A stretch of 23,937 nucleotides of DNA from Utricularia gibba. Taxonomy: Eukaryota > Streptophyta > Magnoliopsida > Lamiales > Lentibulariaceae. Location: assembly GCA_002189035.1 (NCBI GenBank), contig NEEC01000495.1:1-23937 (forward strand). Direction: 5' to 3'. The notes beneath the pieces are model-generated. The model saw nothing but the letters and a program-made list of their open reading frames with translations. It made no database searches and was not told where the DNA came from. Positions 23,932 to 23,937 of the stretch are shown in pieces (positions within the stretch are counted from its first letter, which is position 1; each line of letters opens with the position of its first letter). The translations under genes were made by a program, and so were the position numbers.

Positions 23932-23937
23932 GTTAAT
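23932..23937 (+). repeat. Partial monomer at right edge
   Basis: GTTAAT at the very end starts the next copy, 309 bp after the previous start, so the array continues beyond the window. Confidence 0.9.

Larger units (their letters stand above)
1..23937. repeat. Tandem satellite array, ~307-bp monomer, 78 full copies
   Basis: The same unit recurs head-to-tail from end to end, always in the same orientation. Taking GTTAAT (followed by AAATGCATCA) as unit start, copies begin at 5, 307, 618, 931, 1240, 1550, 1859, 2166, 2477, 2779, 3090, 3399, 3711, 4014, 4314, 4621, 4925, 5235, 5540, 5847, 6156, 6465, 6776, 7082, 7390, 7701, 8006, 8305, 8608, 8921, 9229, 9536, 9845, 10148, 10451, 10754, 11064, 11369, 11679, 11987, 12293, 12602, 12911, 13215, 13529, 13833, 14145, 14449, 14759, 15072, 15381, 15693, 15994, 16303, 16606, 16916, 17225, 17531, 17826, 18107, 18406, 18718, 19024, 19331, 19635, 19939, 20246, 20553, 20854, 21162, 21466, 21777, 22083, 22394, 22703, 23014, 23314, 23623 and 23932. 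The mean is 306.8 bp and the range 281-314. GC is about 46% in an A-type unit. Almost every copy has one HindIII (AAGCTT), NsiI (ATGCAT) and SphI (GCATGC) site, so digestion should give a ladder. Satellite nature is certain; chromosomal location and species are not. Confidence 0.98.

Noticed and set aside
1-23937. Tandem-repeat coding domain of a large protein
   Set aside because: Frame is lost between consecutive monomers because of unit length and frequent 1-bp indels, and no continuous frame exists across more than about two units.
1-23937. CRISPR array
   Set aside because: Units are contiguous 307-bp repeats with no unique spacers; repeat length and lack of cas genes do not fit.
1-23937. 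Telomeric repeats or transposon ends within the array
   Set aside because: I saw no runs of TTTAGGG or TTAGGG, no terminal repeats, no target-site duplications and no unique insert; every stretch is accounted for by the monomer.

Overview
The whole 23,937-bp window is one uninterrupted tandem satellite array. The unit averages about 307 bp: 78 complete head-to-tail copies, all in the same orientation, plus a few bases of a further copy at each edge. I see no protein gene, RNA gene, transposon, CRISPR array or other unique sequence. The array runs off both ends. The open reading frames are periodic by-products of the repeat. The organism is almost certainly a eukaryote, because kilobase-scale homogenised satellites of this kind are typical of centromeric, pericentromeric or subtelomeric heterochromatin. 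A plant is plausible from the roughly 150-bp basic unit, but I cannot name the species and do not recognise the repeat as a published family.

The repeat is organised on three levels. (1) Each 307-314 bp monomer looks like an old head-to-tail duplication of two diverged halves of about 153-157 bp. The halves share an AATAA-TGCATCA block at their start and a TTGAGAAAACCAT block near their end. (2) The monomers fall into recognisable sequence types, called here A, B and C. (3) In much of the right two thirds, A and B alternate strictly, giving a dimeric higher-order repeat of about 604-620 bp. These alternating runs are separated by short groups of C-like monomers.

Layout: 1-7700 is mostly A-like and C-like monomers with a few mosaic B units. 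7701-9228 is an alternating B/A run. 9229-13214 is mixed. 13215-15071, 15994-17224, 18107-19938 and 20553-23622 are alternating A/B runs. 15072-15993, 17225-18106, 19939-20552 and 23623 to the end are C-like or mixed.

One block of about 44 bp in the middle of the monomer is almost invariant across all copies, while flanking positions vary. Many single-base length differences lie in homopolymers and differ from copy to copy without pattern, whereas substitutions form shared subfamily patterns. This suggests that many of the indels are residual long-read consensus errors, so the true monomer is probably nearer 311-314 bp than the 307-bp mean.
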